Below are positions 52,294-60,030 of a stretch of 64,000 nt of DNA, piece after piece. Positions within the stretch are counted from its first letter, which is position 1. Each line of letters opens with the position of its first letter. Source of the stretch: Flavihumibacter sp. UBA7668 (GTDB lineage Bacteria; Bacteroidota; Bacteroidia; Chitinophagales; Chitinophagaceae); the NCBI RefSeq assembly GCF_002483205.1, contig NZ_DLHM01000003.1, positions 62,001-126,000 of the forward strand, in the 5' to 3' direction. The notes beneath the pieces were generated by a model. That model did no database searches and was not told where the DNA came from. It was given only the letters and a program-made list of their open reading frames with translations. Made by a program: the position numbers and the translations under genes.

Positions 52294-52674
52294 TTACTTC
52301 TTAGGAGCTTTTTTCTTACCAGCAACTGTTCTACGTTTTCCTTTACGGGTACGACTGTTCGTTTTGGTACGCTGACCACGAAGCGGTAACCCTTTACGGT
52401 GACGTAAACCACGGTAACAAGCGATATCAAGCAAACGCTTGATGCTCATCTGTACCTCAGAGCGCAACTGGCCTTCCACTTTGATTTCGTCGGTGATGAA
52501 ATTACGGATAGCCGCTAATTCATCATCGTTCCACTCATTCACTTTCTTATCATGACTGATTCCAGCCTGATCAAGAATTTGCTTGGCAGTAGAACGACCG
52601 ATTCCGAAGATGTAGGTCAGGCCTATTTCGCCTCTTTTGTTTTTTGGTAAGTCAACACCGGCAATACGAGCCAT
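52294..52674 (-). CDS. rpsM: 30S ribosomal protein S13
   Basis: The 126 residues match uS13: MARIAGVDLPKNKRGEIGLTYIFGIG, CYRGLRHRKGLPLRGQRTKTNSRTRKG, and a Lys-rich C-terminal tail (VAGKKKAPKK) that reaches the P site. It contacts the 50S subunit through bridges B1a/B1b. Confidence 0.98.
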   Translation of the reverse strand: MARIAGVDLPKNKRGEIGLTYIFGIGRSTAKQILDQAGISHDKKVNEWNDDELAAIRNFITDEIKVEGQLRSEVQMSIKRLLDIACYRGLRHRKGLPLRGQRTKTNSRTRKGKRRTVAGKKKAPKK

Positions 52675-52729
52675 AATCTGATTCTATTTTCAATTTTACG
52701 AATGACTGATTAGTTAAAGCAACCAGGTA

Positions 52730-52846
52730 TTACCCTTGTCTTTGCTTATAACGCGGATTTTTTTTGTTAATCACATACAGCCTTCCCTTCCGACGCACTA
52801 TTTTGCAATCGGCGCTGCGCTTTTTAATGGATGCACGAACTTTCAT
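52730..52846 (-). CDS. rpmJ: 50S ribosomal protein L36
   Basis: This is a 38-residue gene. It begins MKVRASIKKRSADCKIVRRK and ends NKKNPRYKQRQG, the standard bL36 form. Only one Cys (DCKIV) of the Zn-ribbon is kept, so it is a Zn-free C- type L36. It lies 10 bp after infA and 55 bp before rpsM in the conserved order. Confidence 0.97.
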   Translation of the reverse strand: MKVRASIKKRSADCKIVRRKGRLYVINKKNPRYKQRQG

Positions 52847-52856
52847 GATGCTATTA

Positions 52857-53075
52857 TTATTTATACCTAAAAATAATCCTACCCCTTGTTAAATCATATG
52901 GACTCATCTCCACTCCTACCTTGTCACCAGGCAGAATCCGGATATAGTGCATCCTCATTTTACCTGAAATAGTAGCCAGAATTTCATGTTCATTCTGGAG
53001 CTTCACTTTGAACATTGCGTTCGAAAGTGCTTCAACAATAATTCCATCCTGTTTAATGAGTGCTTGTTTTGCCAT
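52857..53075 (-). CDS. infA: Translation initiation factor IF-1
   Basis: The 72 residues form the OB-fold of IF-1: MAKQALIKQDGIIVEALSNAMFKVKL, HEILATISGKMRMHYIRILPGDKV, EMSPYDLTRGRIIFRYK. It occludes the A site during initiation. It is the first gene of the operon segment here; secY and map, which often precede it, are not present, so the operon starts or has been split at this point. A perfect -7 box lies 16 bp upstream. Confidence 0.98.
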   Translation of the reverse strand: MAKQALIKQDGIIVEALSNAMFKVKLQNEHEILATISGKMRMHYIRILPGDKVGVEMSPYDLTRGRIIFRYK

Positions 53076-53091
53076 ACAGATTTTGGGAGCG

Positions 53092-53099
53092 CAAAGATA
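53092..53099 (-). promoter_or_regulatory. -7 box TATCTTTG of the infA operon
   Basis: Perfect TAnnTTTG match 16 bp before the infA ATG at 53075. It supports a promoter between the possible RNA gene and infA. Confidence 0.45.
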
Positions 53100-53216
53100 G
53101 TATTAATATTAGTTAAAATGAAAAAAATGGAGATTTTTTCCCCATTCAGTTGAAAATCTTGCATTTAGGCTGCAAAAATAAGGAAAAAAAGGGAAAGGAG
53201 AAGGGGGAAAGGGGAC

Positions 53217-53520
53217 AAAAACCACCCGATGGGTACCCGTCGGGTGAAATCTAGGGCGTACGCTTTTTAAGCGGGAATATTGTCGGGGGCTGGTGAAACA
53301 CCTGATAATATCGGAAAAGAGAGTGTAAATAAAGGCGATTCAAGGTTGAAATTTCACCAAGAGAGAGGTAATTATATTATGCCGATGAGTCCGTAAATTT
53401 CTGACAATACCCTCCTGAACCATCGTCCGGGCTGAGGAACCAGTGATGGATGCGTGAAGAATGGTATATAGTTGCCCCATGAATGGCTACTTAAACCGTG
53501 GTGGTTGCCTCGATCCCCTA
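53217..53520 (-). ncRNA. Candidate structured noncoding RNA of unknown class
   Basis: The region has a strong terminator-like hairpin at 53223-53246 (CACCCGA/TCGGGTG with an inner GGGTACCC), followed by five U on the minus strand. Other potential stems are ATATTGTC/GATAATAT (53277-53311) holding GGTG-AAA-CACC, CCATC/GATGG (53420-53449), a TAGTtGCC/GGCtACT pairing near 53468-53492, and AACC-GTGGT-GGTT near 53495. TAGGG near 53517 can pair with CCCTA near 53254 and close the domain. It does not carry the conserved signatures of RNase P RNA, tmRNA, SRP RNA or known riboswitches that I looked for. The strand is uncertain; the terminator favours minus. Confidence 0.3.
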
Positions 53521-53546
53521 CCCCTCTCTCCGATCTCCTTTCCCTC

Positions 53547-53942
53547 CTACCTGCCCAATTCCACTTTTGTCATATCGTAATAATGATTCTGCAATTCATG
53601 CACATGGATGGGTTGTTTGATATGCCGGCGATCTTCCCGGTACCAGATTTCGAAATCCTGGAAGCCCCCTTTTTCGTTTTGGAGAATGCGAAAGGGACCT
53701 TTTTTGTATTTTATCCATCCATCACCCGGAATTTCCTTTTCAAATCCAAATTTCAATAATTGTGTTTCATCCAGCGGAATTGGTTTTAAATCTTCCGGTT
53801 TAAACCAAAATTCCTGTACCTCAGTTTGTACACAAACTTCCTTATCCTCCCGATTCACTTCATTTACAATTCCTTCCCACAGTTCCCCTTCATACTCAGC
53901 TAAAACATAATCTCCTGGTTTGATTTGATTGAATTTGATCAT
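53547..53942 (-). CDS. Small soluble protein of unknown function
   Basis: The protein has 131 residues from the ATG at 53942. A longer frame to 54116 translates simple-sequence DNA and was rejected. The N-terminus looks like a small beta-barrel/Tudor- or KOW-like domain (IKPGDYVLAEYEGELWEGIVNEV). The rest is rich in aromatic and charged residues (FWFKPEDLKPIPLDETQLLKFGF, GGFQDFEIWYRED) and ends with HVHELQNHYYDMT. No family name is known to me. It is preceded by a 200-bp inverted simple-sequence structure and followed at its stop codon by a purine-rich stretch. Confidence 0.75.
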   Translation of the reverse strand: MIKFNQIKPGDYVLAEYEGELWEGIVNEVNREDKEVCVQTEVQEFWFKPEDLKPIPLDETQLLKFGFEKEIPGDGWIKYKKGPFRILQNEKGGFQDFEIWYREDRRHIKQPIHVHELQNHYYDMTKVELGR

Positions 53943-53968
53943 ATGGCAGATAATTTCCTGGTAATTTA

Positions 53969-54174
53969 AGAAAAAAGGTGAAAGGTGAGAAGTGAATGGT
54001 GAAAAGATATGAAAGGTGAATGGTGAATGGTGAATGGAGTGAATATGGTGAAGAGGGAGAAAGCGGGACTTACTTTTACCCTTTGTCTCCTTTCCCCGTT
54101 TTGTACTTTGCCTCATCTTTCACTTCTCACCTCTCCTTTTTTCACCTTTCACCTCTCACCTTTCACCTTTCACC
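53969..54174. repeat. Long imperfect inverted repeat made of GGTGAAAGG-type units
   Basis: Left arm (53969-54050) carries GGTGAAAGGTGAGAAGTGAA-like units. Right arm (about 54115-54174) is the inverse, with CACTTCTCACCT and TTTCACCTTTCACC units. The right arm begins exactly at the hmgA stop codon on the minus strand. The centre (54060-54110) is not repetitive. It fills most of the space between hmgA and the 131-residue gene. Confidence 0.7.
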
Positions 54175-55332
54175 TTATTCCGCCCAACTCATCGTATAGC
54201 CTTCATTTTCTATTTCCAAAGCGGTGGTTGTTAGTTGAAGGGGATGAAATGTGTCTACCATAACGGCCAGTTCACCGGTATCTTTTTTACCAATGCTTTT
54301 TTCTACTGCACCCGGGTGAGGGCCATGTGGAATACCGGCAGGATGTAAGGTCAGCATTCCTCTCGTTACGTTTTTCCGGCTCATGAAATCTCCGTCTACA
54401 TAATACAATAATTCATCACTGTCGATATTGCTATGATTATAGGGTGCCGGAATAGCAGCAGGATGGTAATCATAAAGACGTGGAACAAAAGAACAAACCA
54501 CAAAATTATTGGCTTCAAAAGTCTGATGAACCGGAGGTGGCTGGTGAATACGGCCGGTAATCGGTTCAAAATCATGAATACTGAAAATAAAGGGATAACA
54601 ACAACCATCCCACCCCACCACATCAAATGGATGATGCCTATAATGCAGTCCGTATAGAATTCCCTTTTTCTTGGCTTTTATAACAAAATCACCCGCCTGA
54701 TCAATGGTTTGAAGATCCTGAGGTGGACGAATATCACGCTCGCAATAGGGCGAATGTTCCAATAACTGTCCGAATTTGGAAAGATATCGTTTGGGGTAAC
54801 GGATAGGACTAAACGATTCTACAATCAGAAGCCGGTTCTCACTAGTTTCAAATCGAATCTGATAAATTGTTCCTCTTGGAATCACAATGTAATCGCCATA
54901 GCCAAATGGCAGTTTCCCATATTGTGTCAAAAGTTCTCCCTTGCCTTCATGCACAAAGATCAACTCATCGGCATCTGCATTCTTAAAAAAATAATCGGCC
55001 GTACCAACTCTGGGAGCAGCCAACACAATATGGCAATCCTGATTTACCAGAATAGGTTTTCGGCTTAAGAGGTAATCATCTTCAGGTTTCACCCGAAATC
55101 CCTCGAAACTTCTGTGCTGTAACATTTTTTCTTCGGCTATTTCGGGCTGTACGGAAATGGGCGGATCAGTTCGAATAATCTGAGTGGGCGAATGGCAATG
55201 GTATAAAATTGAATAATCATTTGAAAAACCCTCTGTTGAGAATAGTTGTTCTGAATAAAGGGTTCCATCCTGATTACGGAATTGTGTATGACGTTTGTGC
55301 GGGATAGTTCCCAGCTTATGATAATGTGGCAT
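54175..55332 (-). CDS. hmgA: Homogentisate 1,2-dioxygenase
   Basis: The enzyme opens the aromatic ring of homogentisate to maleylacetoacetate in tyrosine/phenylalanine degradation. The 385 residues match the short bacterial form: MPHYHKLGTIPHKRHTQFR start, FVHEGKGELLTQYGKLPFGYGDYIVIPRGT cupin part, GCCYPFIFSIHDFEPITGRIHQPPPVHQTFEANNFVVC, and iron ligands His in PPVHQ, Glu in DELLYYVDGD and His in HPAGIPHGPHPG. Other genes of the pathway are not nearby. It is divergent from a phosphoesterase gene (176 bp). Confidence 0.92.
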   Translation of the reverse strand: MPHYHKLGTIPHKRHTQFRNQDGTLYSEQLFSTEGFSNDYSILYHCHSPTQIIRTDPPISVQPEIAEEKMLQHRSFEGFRVKPEDDYLLSRKPILVNQDCHIVLAAPRVGTADYFFKNADADELIFVHEGKGELLTQYGKLPFGYGDYIVIPRGTIYQIRFETSENRLLIVESFSPIRYPKRYLSKFGQLLEHSPYCERDIRPPQDLQTIDQAGDFVIKAKKKGILYGLHYRHHPFDVVGWDGCCYPFIFSIHDFEPITGRIHQPPPVHQTFEANNFVVCSFVPRLYDYHPAAIPAPYNHSNIDSDELLYYVDGDFMSRKNVTRGMLTLHPAGIPHGPHPGAVEKSIGKKDTGELAVMVDTFHPLQLTTTALEIENEGYTMSWAE

Positions 55333-55508
55333 TTGTGGATTTTTTTATTATTTAGTTGGCTACTCTAAGTCTCCATCAGTATCTATTCATAGCCAGACTC
55401 GCCAATAGAAACACATATTTCCACCGACGTTTATCGATCCACCAGGTAAAATTTCTAAAAAACAGCATAACAATCTGACAACTAAAGTACAAAATCCTAC
55501 TTTTAAAC

Positions 55509-56012
55509 ATGACTCGAATCGGTCTTTTATCTGACACCCATGGTTATCTGGACCCGCAGGTATTTCAGCATCTCAAACAATGTCAGGAAATCTGGCATGC
55601 CGGCGACTTTGGCAATCTCGCATTGGCAGATGAACTGAAACAGCAATCCGGTCTGCCATTGCGTGGTGTATTTGGCAATATTGATGGAACTGATATCCGC
55701 GCTGTATATCCGGAAGAAACTTGTTTTACCTGTGAAGAGGTGGTTGTTTTTATGAAACATATCGGGGGGTACCCGGGCAGGTATGCACCAGGGGTAAAAG
55801 CGAGTATTCAGAAAGCCGGTGCACGTATGTTTATATCCGGACATTCCCATATTCTGAAAGTTCAATTTGATCCGGCATTGCAATGTTTACATATGAACCC
55901 GGGTGCTGCAGGAAAACAGGGCTGGCACAAAATGCGAACCCTTATCCGCTTTGTCATCGACAAAGAAGATATTCGTGATTGTGAAGTAATTGAACTGGGC
56001 AAAAGAGGTTAA
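55509..56012 (+). CDS. Metallophosphoesterase of the YfcE/MJ0936 type
   Basis: The protein has 167 residues. Metal-binding motifs are in order: GLLSDTHGY (Asp, His), WHAGDFGN (Asp), VFGNID (Asn), and ISGHSHILK (two His). The small size and single-domain form match YfcE-like phosphodiesterases that cleave cyclic or small phosphodiesters; the natural substrate is not known. A near-match -7 box (TACTTTTA) lies 3 bp before the ATG. Confidence 0.9.
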   Translation: MTRIGLLSDTHGYLDPQVFQHLKQCQEIWHAGDFGNLALADELKQQSGLPLRGVFGNIDGTDIRAVYPEETCFTCEEVVVFMKHIGGYPGRYAPGVKASIQKAGARMFISGHSHILKVQFDPALQCLHMNPGAAGKQGWHKMRTLIRFVIDKEDIRDCEVIELGKRG

Positions 56013-56032
56013 AATCCTAAAATCTCCGTAAC

Positions 56033-56071
56033 TTATTCACCATTCACGTATTCACCATTCACCTACACCTC
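56033..56071 (+). repeat. ATTCACC simple-sequence array before the aminotransferase start codon
   Basis: ATTCACCATTCACGTATTCA and ATTCACCTACACC form a degenerate 7-mer array ending directly at the ATG at 56072. It is the pyrimidine-rich counterpart of the GGTGAA arrays found after stop codons. Confidence 0.6.
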
Positions 56072-57223
56072 ATGTCCAACTCCATTCACCGCCGCAATTG
56101 GCTAAAGCAGTCCGCTCTGGCAGCACTCGGACTCTCTGTTTCTCTGAATAGTCTGGCAGGCGAAGATTATCTGCCTAAAGATCTAAGTCAGCTATTGCCC
56201 AATGCCAATCCCTCTTTAATTAATCTGGGATCCAATGAAAACCCCTATGGATTATCTCCCCAAGCAAAAAAAGCGATCAGTGACCTGATTAATAATTCGC
56301 ACCGTTATCAGTATAACATTCCCCACGTACAGGAATTCAGGAAACAACTGGCAGATTATTTGGGAGTAACTACAGATCACCTGCTCCTGACACCAGGATC
56401 AGGCGAAGGATTGAATCTCCTGGCAAGACATTATTCAAAGGGAAATCTGGTAACGGCTACTCCAACGTTTGGAATTCTGCCAAATACCGCAAAAAAAATA
56501 GGAGTACAGGTAAGAGAAATTCCACTGGATAAACAAAAAGTGCATGATCTGCCGGCTATGCTGCAGGCAATAGACAGCAATACAGCACAGGTTTACCTCT
56601 GCAATCCGGCCAATCCAACGGGAACGGTATTGCATCCGACTGAATTGAGATCGTTCTGTGAAGAAGCCAGTAAAAAAACAGTTGTTACACTGGATGAAGC
56701 TTATTTGGAATTCCTCGATGCGCCTTATAATGAATCCATGCTTCCGCTGATAAAAAATGGAAATAAAAACATAGTATTACTTCGCACTTTCTCAAAGATT
56801 CATGCGATGGCGGGTTTACGGGTTGGATATATTCTGGCAGATCCAGCTACCATAAATGAATTGAAGGAAAATTATTTTGGCAATAGTAATTTCTGTATGA
56901 GTGCTTTATCGCTCACTGCTGCCATGGCCAGTCTGAAGGACACAGATCACCAGCAAAAATCTAAAAAACTTAATGCAGCTGCCCGTCAATTTACCCAGGA
57001 TGGATTAAAAAAAGCGGGATTTGATTTTATCCCTTCCTACACCAATTTTATTTATTTCAACCTGAAGAATTACAAAGGTGATTTTGCAGCCGATATGTTA
57101 GCTAAAAACATTGTACTCCGGTCCAGCGATCAGCCGGATGGGAAATGGGGACGGGTAAGTATCGGTACCCTGGAAGAAATGAAAAGTTTCCTCAAAACAA
57201 TGGGGTCCATGAAATTCACCTAA
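56072..57223 (+). CDS. Class I/II aminotransferase (HisC-like) with Tat signal peptide
   Basis: The protein has 383 residues. The N-terminus is a twin-arginine signal (RRNWLKQSALAALG, cleavage near NSLAG). The mature part is a fold-type I PLP enzyme close to histidinol-phosphate aminotransferases: LGSNENPYGLSPQA, LTPGSGEGLNLLARHYS, YLCNPANPTGTVL, VVTLDEAYLEF, and the PLP-binding Lys in LRTFSKIHAMAGLRVGY. A Tat signal fits export of an enzyme with its cofactor already bound. A HisC role in the cytoplasm is therefore unlikely; substrate unknown. A -7 box is not evident, and a simple-sequence array abuts the start. Confidence 0.87.
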   Translation: MSNSIHRRNWLKQSALAALGLSVSLNSLAGEDYLPKDLSQLLPNANPSLINLGSNENPYGLSPQAKKAISDLINNSHRYQYNIPHVQEFRKQLADYLGVTTDHLLLTPGSGEGLNLLARHYSKGNLVTATPTFGILPNTAKKIGVQVREIPLDKQKVHDLPAMLQAIDSNTAQVYLCNPANPTGTVLHPTELRSFCEEASKKTVVTLDEAYLEFLDAPYNESMLPLIKNGNKNIVLLRTFSKIHAMAGLRVGYILADPATINELKENYFGNSNFCMSALSLTAAMASLKDTDHQQKSKKLNAAARQFTQDGLKKAGFDFIPSYTNFIYFNLKNYKGDFAADMLAKNIVLRSSDQPDGKWGRVSIGTLEEMKSFLKTMGSMKFT

Positions 57224-57244
57224 TCCCTGCTTTAACTGCAGATT

Positions 57245-57277
57245 AAAAAAGCCCCCGATCGCTTAGCAATCGGGGGC
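57245..57277. terminator. Terminator between the aminotransferase and the 155-residue membrane protein genes
   Basis: Stem GCCCCCGAT/ATCGGGGGC (57251-57277) around a 9-base loop that can pair GC/GC. On the minus strand it is followed by six U, so it ends the minus-strand gene well; in the plus direction only TTCTC follows. Confidence 0.8.
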
Positions 57278-57295
57278 TTCTCACCTCTTCCTTCT

Positions 57296-57332
57296 ATCCT
57301 CTCCCCTTTCACCTTTCACCTCTCACCTTTCA
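57296..57332 (-). repeat. GGTGAAAGG array at the stop codon of the 155-residue membrane protein gene
   Basis: On the coding strand the stop TGA itself is part of AAGGTGAAAGGTGAGAGGTG-type units running to about 57296. Confidence 0.65.
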
Positions 57333-57797
57333 CCTTACTAACCATCCTCTTCCCAGTTCTTCACGGAAAGGCCAGGGAACCAAGAGGAGAATCAGCAATA
57401 ATGCAGCAACAAATAACCCAAATGCTTTTTTATGTTCAACTGCTCCGGCTGAAGCAGGCTTCCCCTTCCCTCTGCCAACAGTTATCAGTGCAATAACAAC
57501 CAGCATGCCCACCATATGTTCAACAGCAAAGAAACGCTCTGCAGATGATTTCATTACTTCGCCAAACCCTTTTGCCTGGATGAGTTTTAATCCCCATGGA
57601 CCAACAAACCATTGATACAATCCAACTAATAGTGTTACGTGGGCGGAAATCATCAGAAAAAGATCCACCTTCCGGTCTGTTGTGGAATAAGCTAGTTTTT
57701 TTGACATACCGGTATAATGCCGATAAATGGCAACCAGCAAAAGAATAAGAATAATCCATCGTAAAAAGCTGTGCAAATGCAATAGTCCAGTGTACAT
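57330..57797 (-). CDS. Four-helix membrane protein of unknown function
   Basis: The protein has 155 residues and four predicted membrane helices (about 8-27, 48-66, 90-108, 123-142). Notable are LLHLHSFLRW with two His at the start and RFFAVEHMVGMLVV in helix three. The pattern resembles small cytochrome b-like or DoxX-like membrane proteins of Bacteroidota, but two-His haem ligation cannot be judged. The last codon and stop fall within a simple-sequence array. It lies 22 bp downstream of the TolB-like gene and is probably co-transcribed with it. Confidence 0.75.
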   Translation of the reverse strand: MYTGLLHLHSFLRWIILILLLVAIYRHYTGMSKKLAYSTTDRKVDLFLMISAHVTLLVGLYQWFVGPWGLKLIQAKGFGEVMKSSAERFFAVEHMVGMLVVIALITVGRGKGKPASAGAVEHKKAFGLFVAALLLILLLVPWPFREELGRGWLVR

Positions 57798-57819
57798 ATT
57801 AATTGGTTTTGATGTTTGT

Positions 57820-58926
57820 TTAATCGACCCAGTCAGCTACAAATATATTCGTATCGCGCGTACCACCATTATTCCGATTACTGCAAAAAACTAATTTTTT
57901 GCCATCATAACTAAACATGGCGAAGGCATCAAAGCCTCTATCGCGACTTATTTTTATCCGATTGTTTCCATTTCCGTCCATTTTATACAAGTTGAAAGGG
58001 AATCCCCTTTTGTATTCATGATTGGATGCAAAGAGAATATTTTTACTATCCGGCATAAATACCGGAGCCCAATTGGCTTGTCCCAGTGTGGTAATTTGCT
58101 GTTGATTTGATCCATCTGCATTGGCGGTAAAAACCTCCATATTGGTTGGGGCTACCAGGTGCTCTGCCAATAACTCGTTGTAGGAAGAAATTTCTTCCGG
58201 CGTTTTAGGACGGCTTGCTCTCCAGATTATTTTTTTGCCATCCGGACTGAACCAGGCACCGCCATCATAACCGATTGTGTGGGTAATGCGCTTTTCTTTA
58301 CCAGACTTTAAATCCATAATATAAAGTTCCAGGTCACCGTCTTTATCACTGGTATAAATCATTTTTTTACCGTCAGGTGAAATGGTGGCCTCGGCATCGT
58401 AGCCTTTGGCATTGGTCAGTTGTTTCACAATGACACCATTGGTATCAGCCATAAAAATATCATAGGATTCATAAAGCGGCCAAATATAGCGGTTGCCATA
58501 TTTGGATCGATCCGGAACTGTCGGACAATCTTTTGATTCTAAATGAGTTGAGGCATATACAAAATGTTTTCCATCAGGTAACCAATAGGCGCAGGTGGTT
58601 CTTCCGGTACCCTTACTCACCAGTTTGGGCACAAAAGGTTCATCCGGATGAACCGGAATTTTACCGATAAAAATCTGATCACAGGGAATCCCTTCCTTCT
58701 TACTGGTTTTCTGAAAAATCAGGTATTTACCATCATAACTGAAATAGGCTTCGGCATTATCTCCACCGAAAGTAAGCTGTCGAAGATTTTTAAAATGCGT
58801 TTCCTCGGGGTAGTGAAGCGTATCACCCGGGAGGCCAGCCAAAACGGACTTAGATGGCTTATAAGCTACATCTGAGCCTGAAAAAAGCGCCATTGCACCT
58901 GCAAAAATCCAGGAAATTGAAATCAT
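57820..58926 (-). CDS. Secreted TolB-like (PD40) beta-propeller protein
   Basis: The protein has 368 residues with an N-terminal hydrophobic segment (SISWIFAGAMALFSG) likely acting as a signal. PD40/WD40-like units recur: FGGDNAEAYFSYDGKYLIFQ, CAYWLPDGKHFVYAS, EATISPDGKKMIYTSDKDGD, GGAWFSPDGKKIIWRAS, NWAPVFMPDSKNILFASN and AFAMFSYDGKKLVFCSNRN. This gives a six-bladed TolB-type propeller. The protein lacks the TolB N-terminal domain, so it is a TolB-like binding protein or peptidase-associated propeller rather than TolB. Partner unknown. Confidence 0.87.
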   Translation of the reverse strand: MISISWIFAGAMALFSGSDVAYKPSKSVLAGLPGDTLHYPEETHFKNLRQLTFGGDNAEAYFSYDGKYLIFQKTSKKEGIPCDQIFIGKIPVHPDEPFVPKLVSKGTGRTTCAYWLPDGKHFVYASTHLESKDCPTVPDRSKYGNRYIWPLYESYDIFMADTNGVIVKQLTNAKGYDAEATISPDGKKMIYTSDKDGDLELYIMDLKSGKEKRITHTIGYDGGAWFSPDGKKIIWRASRPKTPEEISSYNELLAEHLVAPTNMEVFTANADGSNQQQITTLGQANWAPVFMPDSKNILFASNHEYKRGFPFNLYKMDGNGNNRIKISRDRGFDAFAMFSYDGKKLVFCSNRNNGGTRDTNIFVADWVD

Positions 58927-58946
58927 ATCAACATTAATTTACCCGG

Positions 58947-58954
58947 CAAATGTA
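58947..58954 (-). promoter_or_regulatory. -7 box TACATTTG of the TolB-like gene
   Basis: Perfect TAnnTTTG match 20 bp before the ATG at 58926; back to back with the box at 58985-58992 in a 70-bp divergent spacer. Confidence 0.45.
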
Positions 58955-58984
58955 TTGGTATAAACGCAGTTTTATTGAAAACCA

Positions 58985-58992
58985 TAGATTTG
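58985..58992 (+). promoter_or_regulatory. -7 box TAGATTTG of the TPR lipoprotein gene
   Basis: Perfect TAnnTTTG match only 4 bp before the ATG at 58997, predicting a leaderless or near-leaderless mRNA. Confidence 0.45.
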
Positions 58993-58996
58993 ACAA

Positions 58997-60010
58997 ATGA
59001 AATCATGGTTAACCGGTCTTCTTCTGGGTCTATTATTCCATCTTTCTGCCTGCAATAATGAGTCGGCTGAAAAGCAGGAACCAGGGGCTATATTGTCAGC
59101 AGAACCCTACTCAGGCATAACCGACAGCATTAAAAACGATTCAAAAAATCCTGCATTATACCAACGCAGAGCAGAACTCCTGTTTCAAAATGGAGAATTG
59201 GAGCTGGCACATAAAGATGTTTTAAAAGTATGGGAACTGGATCCAACAGAATCGCATGCCGAACAATTGGTAAATATCCTCTTCATGACAGGGAAAAACA
59301 AGGCAGCTGTGGACCTGTTAAAGGTGCTGATTAAAGAATATCCGGAAAATGAACAATTTCAGCGACGGATGAGTGAAGCTCTGGTGAACAGTGGGGAAAT
59401 TAATCAGGCTATACAATCATTCGACCGGATGATTGAAGAAGATTCAGCCAATTTTGAAGCCTGGTTTGAAAAGGGATTGCTTTACCTGGAAGAAAAAGAC
59501 ACCGCTTCTGCCCTGCGTGATCTGGAAAATTCCTATCGATTACAACCATTGCAGTTAACAGCATTAACACTTGCTAATATTTATGCAGAAACGAAAAACG
59601 ATCGAGCACTGGTTTTGGCAGACCGGATAATAGCCCGTGACAGTACCGGAGAAATGGCTGACCCCTTTTTTATTAAGGGGATTTATTTTGTAAATACGGG
59701 CAATTCTGCCAAAGCATTGGACCTCTTCAATACCTGTATCCGGATGAACTGGAAATTCCAGGAAGCCTATATTGAAAAAGGTATTATCTATTTTGAAAGT
59801 AAGAATCTGGATGAAGCACTTCAGCAATTTAAGTTGGCAGCCACCGTTACCAATACTTATCCGGAAGCCTATTATTGGCAGGGACGATGTTATGAGGAAC
59901 TGGGTATGAAAGACGAAGCCCTTGCCAATTATGGTCGGGCTTACTCGCTCGATCGAACTTTTCAGGAAGCAGTTGAAGCGGCCAAGCGGGTTGAAAAAAA
60001 TAAACAATAA
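58997..60010 (+). CDS. TPR-repeat lipoprotein
   Basis: The protein has 337 residues with a lipoprotein signal (LLLGLLFHLSAC, Cys19). From residue 45 on it consists of about eight tetratricopeptide units, for example LFQNGELELAHKDVLKVWEL, ALVNSGEINQAIQSFDRMIE, GLLYLEEKDTASALRDLENS and CYEELGMKDEALANYGRAYS. It is probably a protein-binding scaffold in the periplasm or on the inner face of the outer membrane. It lies 20 bp upstream of rpe and may share a transcript with rpe and the TonB receptor. Confidence 0.88.
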   Translation: MKSWLTGLLLGLLFHLSACNNESAEKQEPGAILSAEPYSGITDSIKNDSKNPALYQRRAELLFQNGELELAHKDVLKVWELDPTESHAEQLVNILFMTGKNKAAVDLLKVLIKEYPENEQFQRRMSEALVNSGEINQAIQSFDRMIEEDSANFEAWFEKGLLYLEEKDTASALRDLENSYRLQPLQLTALTLANIYAETKNDRALVLADRIIARDSTGEMADPFFIKGIYFVNTGNSAKALDLFNTCIRMNWKFQEAYIEKGIIYFESKNLDEALQQFKLAATVTNTYPEAYYWQGRCYEELGMKDEALANYGRAYSLDRTFQEAVEAAKRVEKNKQ

Positions 60011-60030
60011 TTTCAAGGAATACTTACACT

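Larger units (their letters stand above)
53076..53546. other. 471-bp gene-free region, possible structured RNA
   Basis: No plausible gene is seen. It contains the infA promoter region, a purine/pyrimidine-biased stretch at 53180-53215 and several hairpins from 53220 to 53520 described separately. Confidence 0.6.

Noticed and set aside
53380..53400. CCGATGAGTCCGT resembles the hammerhead ribozyme core
   Set aside because: The required CUGANGA is altered and no GAAA plus closing stem follows.
53425..53440. GTCCGGGCTGAGGAA looks like part of RNase P RNA
   Set aside because: The conserved order GAGGAAAGTCC is not present and no other RNase P core segments were found on either strand.
53943..54116. 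N-terminal extension of the 131-residue protein
   Set aside because: It only translates simple-sequence repeat DNA (His/Ser/Phe-rich) and is not protein-like.
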